Part shown: in pieces, positions 1 to 13,574 of the stretch
Position numbering within the stretch: the stretch's first letter is position 1
Layout of the letters: each line of letters opens with the position of its first letter
NCBI RefSeq assembly: GCF_023856365.1
Contig: NC_064548.1
Span: 22,988,461-23,052,460 of the forward strand
Source: Brienomyrus brachyistius
Taxonomy: Eukaryota; Chordata; Actinopteri; Osteoglossiformes; Mormyridae
Reading direction: 5' to 3'
DNA: 64,000 bases
Position numbers and translations under genes: made by a program
Notes under the pieces: generated by a model
What the model was told of the DNA's origin: nothing
The model's input: the letters and a program-made list of their open reading frames with translations, nothing else
Databases searched by the model: none

Positions 1-2044
1 AATTCCAGATTTTTCTTTCCATCACGTGGCCTGAGGGCTCAGTTGGACCAGAAGTCATGTTGTGATGACGTTGGTGCTGGACAACTAGCGATCAGCTGTC
101 CTGTCTTTCTCGATCAAATCTTTTAGCGGAGAGTGTTGCAAGTGTCTTTTTTTTGTCTTCTAGATTGTTCTCTAGTCTAGGAACACGAGACTGTTAGATG
201 TATGTGCTTGAGGTCATGCTGTTGATCTCTGGGTAAGGAGAGCCATGATTCATCACGTTCCAGTTGTGCTCCTGTAATTCTGTTCTCCGGGCATAATCCA
301 GAACAAGAACTGCAATAGTAGACATATTACTTCTTCATTTTTTTCAACTTATAAATACTCCAGCTACTGCCATTTCGTACCCCTGTCTCCGACGCATTCG
401 GTCGCTGTCAAATCCTGCAGCCGCCGTTGATTTTTCTGCAGCTCAGCGGTGCGGTTGAAGGGCGGCAATAATGTTTCATCTTTGTCTACTAGCCGACGTG
501 CGTCTGTGAAGCCACGCGCTGCCGATCTGGCTCTCGGTTGCCATGGCGAATTCAGCATACGTGTCCGAGGAGCCCGTGCCCCCACCCTCTCTGTCTTCCC
601 GGTAGCCTGCGTTGCTACACCCTCCAGCTTTTAGTGCCTCAGTAGGTCATTCTGCTGCACGGGAAAGCCGACGTTTGGCCCTGTAAGGAGATAATTACCC
701 CCAGCGTGATTAGCATGAGGGCAGACTCCCCCCCCCCCCCCCCCCACGCGCATTTTTACATTTCAGTCGGCCCTGCCGTGGTACGCCTTGATCACTTTAT
801 AGCTGCTTAACCCCTTGGTGCGCTGAATGACCCACTTTTTCCTTGGACGGGGGGCATTGTTTTCTGCCCGTGCTCTCTGGCAGCTGGGTGAGGAGCTGCT
901 GATGTAGGTCCAGGGAAATATAAATGTCTCCCCTGGGATGTAAGCGGGGTGGCATTTAGGGCTCTCTATTCTTGGCTTATTCCGCGTTTTCATTGAGAAT
1001 ATCGTCTTCGTGGTGAAACACACTTTTTTTCCCCTAAAAATGTGCTATTTTTCAGTGTCCCAAATGGTAGCTTCTGTACTGAATTGCTTATGTACTGAAA
1101 TAGCATGCGTATACATACTCATCCCTCGTTAAGATTTTGAGCTTTTCGTCGATTGTGCTCTTGAAAGATTGAAAGAGTTAAACTCCTGTGTTGAGTGGGA
1201 AGTCGTGGGTTCAGTTTATTGATTTATTTGGCTCAGCCAGGGGTCCTGGTCGCTGTTTCTTAGCCCCTGGCTCCCCAAGCAGCCTGGCCTGCCTTCCTGC
1301 TCCCATATCTCCATGCGACGAAAAGCTGGGTCACGCCAGAGGTTGCCATCTGTCTTTGTGGCTCCCCCCTGCAGAGCAGCAGCGGAGGTGCTCCTGTGGG
1401 GAACGGCTACGCTAAGCGATCCGACAGGCCGTCATCCTTCATCGCAGGCTGGAGCGTCCCCCGCCGATAAGGACGAGAGGGGAAAGCTGGCGTTTAGCCT
1501 TTCTCACCTTTTCTGGCTGCCATTTTCGAATCGGAGTGGCATTAAAAACGGGACAGTGCCTCTTTGGAGAGTACCGAAATGTGTCGGTAGACTGTATCCT
1601 CTAGGCTTCCCAGCAGTGATGCACACTGGGCCTCGTAGCTGTGGAGGCTTCCTGATTTACACTTGAAGGAAATTTGCGTGCATTTCCTTGTTTCCTTTTC
1701 AGCAGTTCTCAGACGCATGTCGATCTGCCATTTTTTGTGTGTCGCCGTGGTTCTGAGAGACAGCACCCGCTTAGCTCATGAGCCCTTGGAATGAGCGGCT
1801 TTGCGTGTCCCTGCCAGCCCAATTTACAGACGGCGGGGCGCTGGGGGTGACGTGCCCGGACCTCGGGCCTGGCCCTCTCCTCCGCTCTTCCCGTATCCCA
1901 GGGAGATCGTCTGAGCTGGCTCATACACCGCGGCCCCCCCCAGCGCGCCACGCAACAGGGGTGGGAGCCCATCGTTAAATTTTAAACTGAGCCAGACAGT
2001 GGGATGTCTCGGGGGGGGGCGGGGGGGGATGGTCTGGGAGGGTG

Positions 2045-2190
2045 TGGCGGTAACAAAGGAATTGGCCCATGCTGCAGAAGTTAAGGACCTGGATTAAAGG
2101 GTACTGGGTTCAAGCCCTAGGAGGGAGTCTACTGTACCGCAAAGTTCCAGTGAAATATCCCGCTATCTGAATGGGTGGAATTGCAGGCTG
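2045..2190 (+). repeat. tRNA-derived SINE-like fragment
   Basis: A Pol III B-box-like sequence GGGTTCAAGCC lies at about 2106-2116. The tail (TGAATGGGTGGAATTGCA) resembles the tail of the copy near 31470. The A box is not clear. Confidence 0.4.
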
Positions 2191-2971
2191 CACCAGCTGA
2201 GCAAGAGATGGAAATAAAAAGCATTGATGGGGGCTTACAGTGAGGCAGTAAAATGTTGATGGGTGTGCAGTGTTGCACCACAGGGCCTATTAAAGACACC
2301 CAGAGCTTAGCCGTTAATAAGGCAGCACGGAGATTGTGCTGTATGGGGGCGCGCTGCCACACTCCTATACAAGTTAGCAATTTGCTGCTCGTGCCTCTCG
2401 TGCAAATATAACCTCAAAATGCCCCCTGCCTATGGAATGCATTATAAACTCCATCCCCCTGGATGATTGCCTCTCCATGCCAAAGGATTAAAGTTAAATA
2501 TAGTTGTATAATGACTAGGTTATGTTAAACTACCACCGGTTTACCGTCAGCGCTAGCTCACGTGCACAAGAGTGCCGGCCGCCTGCCGGGGCTGTCGCCA
2601 TGGAAACGGAGGAGCCGATCAGCAGCCGGACCAGCCCGCCTCGGTCTCTGCCTCTAGAAAGAAAGATAACGGCGAGGATGTGCAATCGCTGTCGCTCTGC
2701 AGATGTTCTGTAAGCTGCGGGGGGATTTTACATGCAGCTCATGGCTTGGGGGGTTGAGATGACACTGGAGCTTGCCAGGTCTCCAGATTTAGAGCCTTGC
2801 GATGCCCCCCCCCAGCCCTCCACCTCCTGGGGTGCACATGCAGTTGTCCTCTCCTGCCGGAATGCTAACGAGCCCATTAGGCTAATCGTCGCCACGTGGC
2901 TTTCGTGCTGCGCTACCCGCGTCTTCACCATCACCGTCATTTTTGTCTGGTTCACCTGCTCACCCTGCAAG

Positions 2972-2998
2972 CTTAGGGTTAGGGGTTAGGGTTAGGGG
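2972..2998 (+). repeat. Short interstitial TTAGGG-like repeat
   Basis: About four imperfect units of TTAGGG/TTAGGGG. Similar CTAACCCTAACC blocks occur inside a fish repeat at about 41180, so this may be a fragment of that element rather than telomeric DNA. Confidence 0.5.
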
Positions 2999-5900
2999 CA
3001 CCTTGTTTTTGAGTCGGTCTCCTTGTATCATTACTACTATTACATCAGTCCTCCTAAAATAGCTCCTCCCTACAAATGTAAAAAAAGAATTAAATAACTA
3101 AGGAAAGCAGAGATTGCAAACTGGCTTCAGGTGACAGAGAGAGGCTTAGGCTCCCGACCCTCTGCGGGGGGCTTTTCAAGGGAGGTTGCATGGGGAACAT
3201 CAGGTGCCCTGGACTTTCTCGGCCAGCTCCATGTTTCCGGCTGACCCTGCCACTCGCCCCAGTGCTCATTAAGGTCCTTGTCACCGTGTCAGTCGGCACA
3301 TGTGTGAGTATCATCTGCGGTGCCCCTACACTCATAAATTATGAATGAGTAATTAATTTGCAATACGAACCCGTGCCAAAGCAGCACTGCCTGCTCTGTA
3401 AGGACCTGAAGGGCTGCTGTAAGGCCAGCAGGTGGCATGATGATTAAGGGCAAGGCAGTTACCAGTGCACATGCCTGGGAATGTCTGTCAGCCAGTGCCA
3501 GCTAAACAAAACAAGAAATATTAGTTCAGTGTCTGTAATCAACACAGCGGTAAGATGTCTGTGTCATTACGTGGCAATTTAAGTTTAAAGAGTTTAAAAA
3601 TAAACCTGTATATTTTATATATCTTTTTTAAATGTCGTAGTACCAGTTAATAACATACTTACGCCACTTTATTTTTTAATGAGGGGAAAAAATATGCTGA
3701 GAATAAGTTGAATTTCAAACAAATGCACGTTTCTGGAACACAGCACCAGCGTAAACTGAGAGCCTCTGTGAGCCGTTCGCTGTTCACGTCAGCAGTCAGG
3801 TCTGTCATCGAATCATCACCGTCAGGAAACGGGCCTTCATGTACCGAGGAATGGAACGTGGTCTGAGTCTGAATGTTAGTCTGCTGCTTTCGTGTTACTG
3901 CGACCGGGGTGGTTAGCTAGGGCGGCCTTTTCGCAATGGCTACCCCTCTGCCATCTTGTTGCTGTCCAGATCATGTTTTCGGTCTCTGTGGGAGTGACTC
4001 CTGAGGCCTTGGCCCACACGCACATGAAGCTTTTTTTGGGGGCTGACACGTCTTTTTCCATAACCTAGGAACCCCCCCCCCCCCCACCCAGACCAGCTGA
4101 CTGCCGTTACGTAAAGCTGCCAACAGCAAATCGTGTCGAGCAGCGATGGGTAAAATCAGGAAATCTAATTTGGCCCTCAGGCATCACAAGTCCTGCCAAG
4201 TTCCCGATGTTCTGCAAATCTCCCCCTTTTTTATCAATGAGCCTCTCTTAGGCTCCTTTTTATTTTAGCTCTCTGGAACAGGAACAACAAGAAGCCTTTT
4301 GTGAGCCCTTCCGGTTTTCCATTCTTGTCAGAAGGCTGGTTTTAGGCGACTCATGGTGAGCCCGTGAAAGCTGGCTTTCACCAACTGCGCTTACATAATG
4401 GGATCCGTTCCTATAAAGGCCGTTTCACAGATTCGGAGGCAGCCGCTGGCCTGGTCAGCTTGGCCGACTTGGCCTGGTAAACGGCTGCTGTGGTCTGTGC
4501 GCGATCTTAGCCTCTGCCAGCAGGACGAGTCGCCGCAATCCGGCCATTCGTCCAGTGGTGAGCGACAGCAGACCACGGCAAACGGGGCACTGGAGCACTC
4601 GATTGGAAATGAAGTGAAGGAATTGGAGTGTTTCAGTTTCGCCACCCGTGTCCAGATAACAGCTTTGCAGCAGTACATTTAGGCAGAATACATAACTTGA
4701 GTTGATCCAGCTAAATAATTTGCTCTTCAAGCTGACTAAACTGTGAGATTCTTTGAAAATGAGCTAAGGAGTTTAAACCAGGGTTTATGTTCCATAGTAA
4801 CACAGAAAGACTGAATAGCAGTTCATTTGCTGTTGGCCTTTCTTGCGTAGAAATTAGATGATGCTGGACTGTTATTGATTTCAGGTCATCCTGACCGGGT
4901 CCTGCTCAGTCTGTGACACGTCACCATCGCTATGGTGTCACCATGACACCCAGCAGTCCTGTGAATCATAAGCGGCTCCTGTTAGTCATTACATAGGAGT
5001 CCTTTCTCCTGTACATGTCACATATCGGCTGACTATATGCTTTGGTGCTTAGCAGTCGCTAAAATCCACAGAGATCAAGTGAAATGAAACGTCTTAATCG
5101 GCCAGCTATTTTGGATAACTATTTAAGCCTGAAAATGCTGTTTGTTTTGATTGCGGCTGCAACCAGATGATGATCTCATGGCATGTTCTGAGGCGCTGAG
5201 TATTGAGAGTTGATGATAAATCACGATAATCCTGCTCCTCTCAGCCTCGCCTACATGATCACCTTATTAGCGAAACATGTTGGACAGTTTAAGACCACAA
5301 ACCCTTGCATGATTAGTCCTTTCATTTCTCACTACCATCTTCCTTTGCTCTCGCTTAAGGTGGAAAAACCCAAGAATAGAAGATGGAGCTGAAGAACGTG
5401 CCCATTGCTGTTAAAGATTTAATCGGCTGTTTGAAATATTCACTGACATTCTTTTCTCTGTTGCTCACTGGCCTCTTAATTCTCTTTCTGTGAAGCATGC
5501 AGTAAATCACAATCATTTTAATTGCGCAGTGGAATGTGACCTCATATGTGGTGGCAGTTTCAGCCCTGGGCGATTTTAAACATGCAAACTTCTGGTCACC
5601 AGTCCAGCTGCCACACGTGGGCACAGTATTGTCATGTGTGCAAGCTGTGTGATGAGAGTGTCGCCAAGTTCAGCCCCTATCAGTGTCGGTGAGTGAAACG
5701 CCAACATTCCTCAGGTACAAAATGGGCTCTGTGTTCAGTGTAGGGATGGAAGTCCCTTTATTTTCCAATAGTTGCATTCTGCAGAACTGAAGAATTGATG
5801 GTCCAGTCTGTTATATGAGGTTTTTAAGAAAGTAAAGCTGAATTCCCTCCTCATATGCTCCTCACCGAGTATAGTGAGAACCTCTTCATTCCAAGGTCCA

Positions 5901-8900
5901 TTAAGAGTGTTTGGGAGGAGGTGATGAAGCACTACGTGGCCAGCGATTTGGATAGACAGCCAGACCACTAGGAGGTCTCTCAGCCATTAGTCTGTCAGGT
6001 GATGCCATACAGGTGTCCCGGTTCATGTCCCTTTTTACTTAAATTCAAAAGTCATTCTTGATGGAAAGATTGTCTGGCTGTTGATTTGTAATGTCTACTG
6101 GGGTGGCTGGCAGTGACGACTGGGGTTTGGTCACAGCTGTATCTCATTCTCTCTCTGTGGCATGAAGGCAAATGGCAAACCATTGGCTCGAGTTCCCTTG
6201 ATGTATTTTTAATGCGGGTTTTTTTTGGTCGTCCTGGGTATTCTCACTAGGCAAACCCCCCCTCCCCCAGCGCATCCATGGACAGTATGGTCTCCTCCGT
6301 TAGACTGGCTTGAAGCCAACTTGTACAAGGATGAGTGAAAATCTGCAGTATTGTTACAGGTGAAGAAACTTTGATGTCGGGGTGTTTCCGCAACAATGAG
6401 CTATAGCGATGTAGTTCTTTGTGTGGCAGCTCATGGTTTGTCTGTCTTTCTGGGAAGTGCCCATATTCAGGGTGAGATTAAATGTAAAGAAATGAGGTCA
6501 AGTTGGTGGGCAACATGTTCTCCTAGGATTTGGAGTCCCGGAGTCCCCATCACGAGGCCATGTGACACGTACTCTGCCTTACACAGCATCACCCTTCAGG
6601 CTCTTTTGGTTGGCTTTTATGTTGTCTTGATTGGTTGGAGGAATTAATCTGATTCATTTCCTGTTGCTCTCTACCTGTCAAGCCTTTTTGTTCGATAACA
6701 GTGGAAAACATTTGTGGAAAATTCGTTTTATCTGCGGGAGTACTCTCTTCCAAACTGTTGGCACACGTGGTCGAGTAACACTCCACTCATCTGTCTTCAT
6801 TTATGATGGACGGGGTCATGGGCAGGTCCCTGGAGTCTGTCTCAGGCAAAATAGTAGACAGGGCTTGTCTCGTTTGATATAGCAGTGAGTCAACACGGTA
6901 TTCACATATTTGTCGGGAATTCATGAGATGACTGAGTACTTGGACATCAGTTATCAAAGAATTGGCTTGCAGGGGATTTGGGGACAGCCTTCAAGAGAAG
7001 CTGTGATTCTCTTATTTGATGGTTGGTTGTCAACAGCCAGCTGTTAGTTTGCCTGTCTTCCAGATGGTACCTTGGCAGTGACTCGGTATTGGTACCACGC
7101 CTCCCATCAGCATTTGCTGTGGCCTGGCTGAACCGTCGCAGCCTGTTTCACAGGAAATGATGAGGCGAGAACCGTCCAGCCTCATTGTTCACTTCAACCC
7201 AGCCTCCTCCTCTTGCCGATAGATCTCACCATTTACTGCCTTGGCTACTGACCTCGCTACGCTGCTCTGCATGAACAGTCACATGTAAAAATGGGAGTGG
7301 CCCCGGTGGGCACTGAATGCTTCAAGACATCCAGCTTGGCTTCGGATAATGATGGGAAAACGTGGCCGTTAAAACTGGAAGGAACCAAAATTAAGCTCAA
7401 AAATAGGGGATAAAAAGTACCACAGATGATTGATGCAAGCTGTGCCAGCAGCCATATTTATGTTAAATAGCGTGTTCCAGATATGCTGACCAGTGTGTTT
7501 TGCTCGAGTCCTTGGGCTGTGCTCCATTAAAATGATAAGTATGTAGGTAGAATGACCCATTGCATGCAAGCCGCCAAACACCCTCGGTAAACCAGACTTT
7601 GGGAGTGATTTGTGTTTTTATGATTGCTCTGGGTTTTCCATGATCTTGAGAGGTGTGGAGCCGCTTTTTGCCCTTCCCTCTTACTGCCACACCCATACCA
7701 CTCATAGCTGGACTCCCAGTCCGGGAGAACCTCCATCATGTTGGCATTACAGACGGTGCCCACCTTATGCCCCTGCTCCCATGACTAGGCACCTGTTCCG
7801 CATGCTAGACTATTTACAAAGACAGGCGTGTAGCCAGCCAAGCTTAATCTGCAGCAACTGCTTCTCCAAAGCGAAGCGGTATTAAGCATGACCATCAGTG
7901 CAGATTAAGACTGGATGAAGATCATATCAAAGAGCTATTTGGTGTGAGAAGGTTTCAGCTGCCAGAAGTTATTTGCCATTATTTATCAAGCATTTCGCTT
8001 GCAGGTTTTATTGAAATATCCTTTGTGATTTATTGTTACTCCCTGTTACTTGCCAATCGGTCACATTTCTTGTCCACTAAACAGTACATCTCCTACTGCT
8101 GATCTTGGACTTCTTTCTGTCTGCTAAAAAGTTAATTTTGACCCTGAATTAATAATGACAAAGAAGGTCTTTGCTTTGAATGACCAGGGTGTATATCTGT
8201 TTGTCAAGAGATGAGTTTTCATTACATTGACATCTGGGAGTGACACTACAAGACGAACGTGATTATTATTGTTGGTAAGCAGGGAGGTGGTAATATTTCT
8301 GTGACTATCTGATATGGACAAAACCCACAGATGGTATTTTTAAGACTGGGAATCTGGAATCTTGTGTTTTTTTCCGTGTCAGGTGCATCCCACAAGGAAT
8401 CATTTGTATTTGTCCTAGATGCTGTGTTTTCCTGACAGAATGAGCATTTTGGTCCGTTTTTGCAGACAGGTTGTTCCTGCTAATGACTCCCTGTACTCTA
8501 CATGGGAGCCTGTATCTTCAGTGAATTGACTTGGCGAGAGAGAGAGTCTCTTGGCTTGTTTGCTGTCGTGGTGGTCTAACAAGGAAGTCACAGGTAGGTG
8601 TTATATAAGCAATAATGCCAGGATGCCTCTGCCCAGTGTCCCACGGCCAATGGTTTAGGGCCCCATAGTCTGTAGGTCTCATGGAGTGTAATGTCAGAGG
8701 CCCTGGATAAAGTGTTCGCTCAGTGAGCGAAATCTCTCTCTACTGAAGGGTCTTTGTTTTATTTTTACACCTCACTGTTCGTCATTCCCTGGCTTCCTCT
8801 GAGCGGCACTTAAGCTGTGCTGAGACCTGCTGGCTTCTCTGTTTTCAGAGTTGTTCTTCAGAAAGTTCAGAAAAAAACAGCCCTCTGTGTTTTTAGAGGG

Positions 8901-10580
8901 AAAATAATTTATGGCCTAAAGTTTAACTTGAGGGAAAAACGCGGAGCCCTTTTCTTGCCCCTGCTCCACACCTCTGGACCTTACATTTTCCACTAACACA
9001 TCATTCCTGTGTTTATCTTCTCTGCGTTGCAGCATATCGCTGTCGTCCACCAGCAGTTTCATATGGCAGGGAGGTGCAGTTCTGCAGTGGTGCGCACAGT
9101 TCTGAATGCACATGCAGATTGCGTCCCCTGCACTTAACTTGTAATTAAATTTAATTGAATTGTAATTAATTTCGGCACATGTCACAGGGAATAGTGTGTC
9201 AAACACCTACGTCTTGCAGTTCTAATAAGAGTCTCACTTTGAGCTCTGGGAATCGTTCCTCAGTTTCTCTGCGTTATAGAGACACTGCGGGGTGAATGGA
9301 GTCGATGTCAGAGTCTGCGAGGCAGCAGCTGGCCTCATTTTCACAGAGACGAACACGTTTGGTTGCGTCTTGCTCAGGAGCCTGTACTGGCTGGACATGC
9401 CATGCCTCCCCTGTCAGTCACAGGTCATGGGGGTGGGAGGTGAATGCACGTTCGGCTGGCTGGACCAGGTACTGTTTTAACTTCTCCAATGCAAAGTGCG
9501 TATTTCCAAAAATCCATTATTTCAAGGGCATGAAAGAACACATTTTCTCAGAAACTGCTTTAGAAAATAAACCTAAGACAATGGAATGAGACACCCTTAG
9601 CACTTCGTCAGAAAGTGGCCTTTCCATCTGACAGTGACGATAGGCTTTTCGTCCTGCCGAATGCCGTCCTCTATGCTTTGTTTACTGCAGTGGCGTTTCC
9701 TGTAGGATTTCCCCTCGCCCGTGCCCCGTGCATCTTCAGGCAGACCCTGAGCAAGACCCTGGTCAGCAAGGACCTTGTGCTGGACACAGATATAGAAGTT
9801 GCATAGATGAGTTAATTTTTTCATCACATCTGAAATTATTCTGATCTCAGGCAAAACATAAGCCTTGTTGGAGAGCTAACAGCCTTTTCTGAGCTTATTT
9901 GTGTCTGCTGTCCTTTTACCGTAGATTTCCATGCTGTAATTTTCAGTTTTTTTTTTTTGTGGTAGCATTTTAGAGGGGTCTAGTGAATGAATGCTGACTT
10001 TTATCCTCAGGTCATGGCAGCAGTAGAGTGGCTGAGAACGTTCCGGATCTGTAATCCGAGTCCCTTACAGGCACACACTGAGCAGCCAACCTTTCCTTTG
10101 TGTCAGAAACCTGTTTCGCCCCCTAAGCAATTTTTTTCTGGAAGGTAGTATATTATCCCAGAATCAGACTCTAATCAGTGTTGTTGTGCTGAATTAATGG
10201 CCTTTTCTTCTTCTGTGGTGTCGGGTAACTGCTTTTGTGACTCGAGGTGACAGCCAACAGTCTTCCGATGAGTAGTGTAATTCCTTTCTTGCTTTATTTT
10301 GGTTGAATACCCTATTTTGCCCTCTGTGTCGTGGGCTGCTGCTGTTGTTAATGGCTGTACAATACGCTTTGATGTTGAATCCTCTTTGTTTTGGCCATGT
10401 GAATTCCCATGCACTTCCTGTAATCTGCTGGCATTTGTTGTATCTTAAAGCAGGCATGCCTGCTCCCACACACTAACGTCGTCCGGTAGGTCTTCACTCC
10501 CAGACTTTCTGTCTTCTGTCTCTTGGCTCTTCACTATCCATTGAGAAACAGCAACCTTCACATGCCTTCGACTGCCTGCA

Positions 10581-10840
10581 CAGAGCTATGGCGGCCTGCA
10601 CAGAGCTATGGCGGCCTGCACAGAGCTATGGCGGCCTGCACAGAGCTATGGCGGCCTTCACAGAGCTATGGCGGCCTTCACAGTGCTATGGCGGCCTTCA
10701 CAGTGCTATGGCGGCCTTCACAGTGCTATGGCGGCCTTCACAGAGCTATGGCGGCCTTCACAGTGCTATGGCGGCCTTCACAGACTTATGGCGGCTTTCA
10801 CAGGCCCATAGCTGCCTTTGCAGGCTCACAACTGCCCATG
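10581..10840 (+). repeat. 20-bp minisatellite, 11 clear plus 2 degenerate units
   Basis: The unit CAGAGCTATGGCGGCCTGCA is repeated head to tail. Units 1-3 end CTGCA and from unit 4 (10641) on they end CTTCA. Several middle units have CAGTGCT instead of CAGAGCT, and the last two (10801-10840) are decayed. The unit has no stop in any forward frame, so ORFs of up to 112 codons run through it. These have no sign of being real genes. Confidence 0.95.
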
Positions 10841-12023
10841 GGAACTCATGGACTTTTATAGGTATATGACGTCCTGTCAGACACTGAGGCTACCAGACTG
10901 AAATTTACCACTCCCATGCTGTCTCTGTGGCCTACACCCCCCTTCATTATGACAGACCTTCAGGTCAGGTGGAGGTGCCCCCGCCTTCATGCGTCACCCC
11001 TCGGTGTGATGGTGCCTTGGCTAGAGGCGTGGAGCCAGTATCCTAACCTGAAAATGTGCTGGTGGAGCTTAGTGACTGCTTAGCTCAGGTTACGGCTGTA
11101 ACCCACTGGTAAAATCAGAGCATTTGGCACATTTGACTGATTGATTGTTTTCCTGCCCGTGAGACTGACATCACTGGGTAAATATACATGTCTGTACCGC
11201 TCATCTGATTGGGTAAAAATGACCATGGGGGACACAGGTCATGGGAAGCGGGCCGCAGCTTTATACTTCCTCCCTGTGCACGGGATTCCCCAAGTGCAGT
11301 GTTGCCGATTCCCAGCTGAAAAGGGAATGACCCCTGTTTTAGTCCTCTAATTAAATCACTGATGACAAACGAATCATTTGGGCTAAGGAATGTAAATCAC
11401 TGCGTGCCCCCATGCTGTGTTGGAGGAGTCGACGTCCGAGGGCAAGAGTTGGCGGGCCAGTATCTGAAAGGGTTCTTCTCGTGCTAGACCCTGGGCAGAA
11501 TCAGGCGTTCCGATAAACTGGTTTGTGGTCCATTTAGAATAAGGTGATGATGAGTTATTCATCTTAACGTTAAATGATGGACTGCTGTTTAGGAGTCACA
11601 CAGAAGGGGAGGAATGCCTTGGCTGTTTCTGCTGCCGCTTACTAGGACAAAGTATTTAACTTTGGTGGGGTGGGGGAGAGGGGCTTTCTCGCTTACTCTG
11701 TCCATTTGTGATTGAGACCACAAAGGACAGGGGCCCTCTGAGCAGCCATTGTGCCGACGCATTCCTGTGATTCTCAAAGTGGGAGCTCAGGAATTCCGCT
11801 GGGGATGAATCGTACCCCGAGGTGTGTGTGGCTAAGTTAGTATAGTGACCATTTGCACTTGCACAGGGCGCCCTGCGTTTGGGTAATGTTTGGTCATCCT
11901 CGTTTGCTCGAAAGTTCTTGGTGGTGTGGAAAGCAGATAACCCCCCCTCCCCAACACACCCCTGAAGCCCCTTCAAATTGTCAGGCTTTTTTCAGTTGTT
12001 TGTGCTTTCATTTATACAATATA

Positions 12024-12025
<2 letters not shown>

Positions 12026-12056
<31 letters not shown>
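12026..12056 (+). repeat. (GT)n microsatellite
   Basis: About 15 uninterrupted TG units in intron sequence just left of the piggyBac composite. Confidence 0.95.
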
Positions 12057-12059
<3 letters not shown>

Positions 12060-12524
12060 ATATGATTAAATTGCAGTTTCTGTAATTTGGTTGAACCATT
12101 GAATATTTCCTTGTTTATCTGTTGCTGGTTTTTGGTTTGTCTTTTTTGCCATTTTGGATTCTGTTTTCTGTTATGACATTTCTGAGCCCTTTTCTTTTGC
12201 CTTTTAACACTAGAACTGCCAAATCTACGCAAATTTGCGTAAATTCCCTGGGCCTAACACCTACTAGCATCCCTGCTGAGAGTTTCTTGGGCCATTGTCC
12301 TCCTGCTTTTGTTGTGCAAACACACCCATTACCTGTGAGGCCTGGCACATTTGCATTTTTTTACTCAGAGCAGCTAAAATCCAAGGCAGGCTAAACCTCT
12401 GTGTGTGACATGGAAACCTTCACAAAAGTCTGCCATATCTATACCAAATATCCCACATGCTGACTGACCTGCAAATATGAAAGACACACATTCACAAAAT
12501 ATATGGAAGCACAAGTCTGTTTTA

Positions 12525-13574
12525 TTTATAAAAAAAATTGAGTGTTTCAAACTTTGCAGTGTTTGCAGACCCAGTGACCATCATCCCTGCATTTGGCGCA
12601 AGTGAATTTGTAACACTTTGCACTGGTAAACCTGCTGCGGTTTCTGTTGCAGTTCTCCTGTACCTGACACTGAGTTGTCCATACAAGTCCTGGCACAGCA
12701 GCAGCCTTCCTCTGTCCCCATAGCCTTTTGTGGCATAAATTGGCAATGGAGTTCCTTGGCTAGATGACTCAAAAATAATCTTCTTTTGCCTTCCCACCCT
12801 GTACATGCCTTGTACAGAACGTAGGAATTTGCCACCACCAGGTCCAGCATGTTGTAAAATACAGCTACTGGCCACCTGCATGTTGCTGCTCTTACGGAAT
12901 ACATGCGCGCCATTTGGTCCAACACATTTACACCACACTATAACAGCAGAGAGAGAGAGAGTCATGAGTGTATTTGCTTTTTTTCTACCTTCTTTCTATA
13001 TAGGCCTGTATAGTACATATCAGAAAACATTGTAGCACTGATGTAAAATTATACACACATTCACATACCTTCATGTGGTTATAGTCTGTTATCGTGTTGG
13101 GTTTCCTCTTTCTGCCTTCACAGATCGCCACATCTTGGTCCAAGGAACTCAGAACACACACAATCTTGTTTTTTTAGGTGCATAAATTGTCAAGGAGACA
13201 CTGCCACTTCTAAGCACTGACGCGGAGAATTCCTCTTGCTGTGCAGTGTCCTTTGAAATTGGAGGAAGTTCATACCAAACTTTATTCCCTGTGCTCAGTA
13301 GTGTTGTTTTGCGCTGAAGCAGTCTGTGTGACAGTGCCAGTGAGGTGAAGAAATTGTCCGTTGTGACATTTCTCCCGTCATCCAGAAATGGCTCCATCAG
13401 ACTCATGACCATGTTCTCTGCCAGCCTCTCCCTTTTCTGGTGACTGGGGTCCTTTCCCAAGTTAGGGGACACGTTGCAGACGTATTTGGTCTCCAAATCC
13501 GTGGCCATCCAGAACTTGATCCCAAATTTGTCCGGCTTGGATGCGATATACCAAGTGACATGGAATGGATCCAC
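12525..13574 (-). pseudogene. piggyBac transposase fragment, left arm (PGBD-like)
   Basis: Minus-strand pieces include [18 protein letters not shown], then VTTDNFFTSLALSHRLL (holding the second catalytic Asp of the DDD triad in piggyBac transposases), then LDQMARMYSVRAATCRW (the third Asp region) and a Cys-rich C-terminal end. The pieces lie in more than one frame, and the 5' part including the first catalytic Asp is absent. This is a decayed copy interrupted by the L2 insertion. Confidence 0.85.

Larger units (their letters stand above)
1..12203. other. Intron sequence 5' of the first farp1 exon found
   Basis: No conserved exon was recognised. The sequence holds a poly-C run at about 731-745, a short TTAGGG-like stretch (2972-2998), a SINE-like fragment (about 2045-2190) and a minisatellite (10581-10840). 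The short ORFs on both strands show no domain and look like chance. The missing N-terminal farp1 exon could lie further left. Confidence 0.6.

Noticed and set aside
2972..2998. Interstitial telomere or chromosome-fusion scar
   Set aside because: Only about four imperfect units, and similar CTAACC blocks occur inside a dispersed repeat at 41180.
10523..10869. Three overlapping ORFs with repeated SYGGLH / LWRPAQ / MAACTE-type peptides
   Set aside because: They are by-products of the 20-bp minisatellite, which has no stop in any forward frame.
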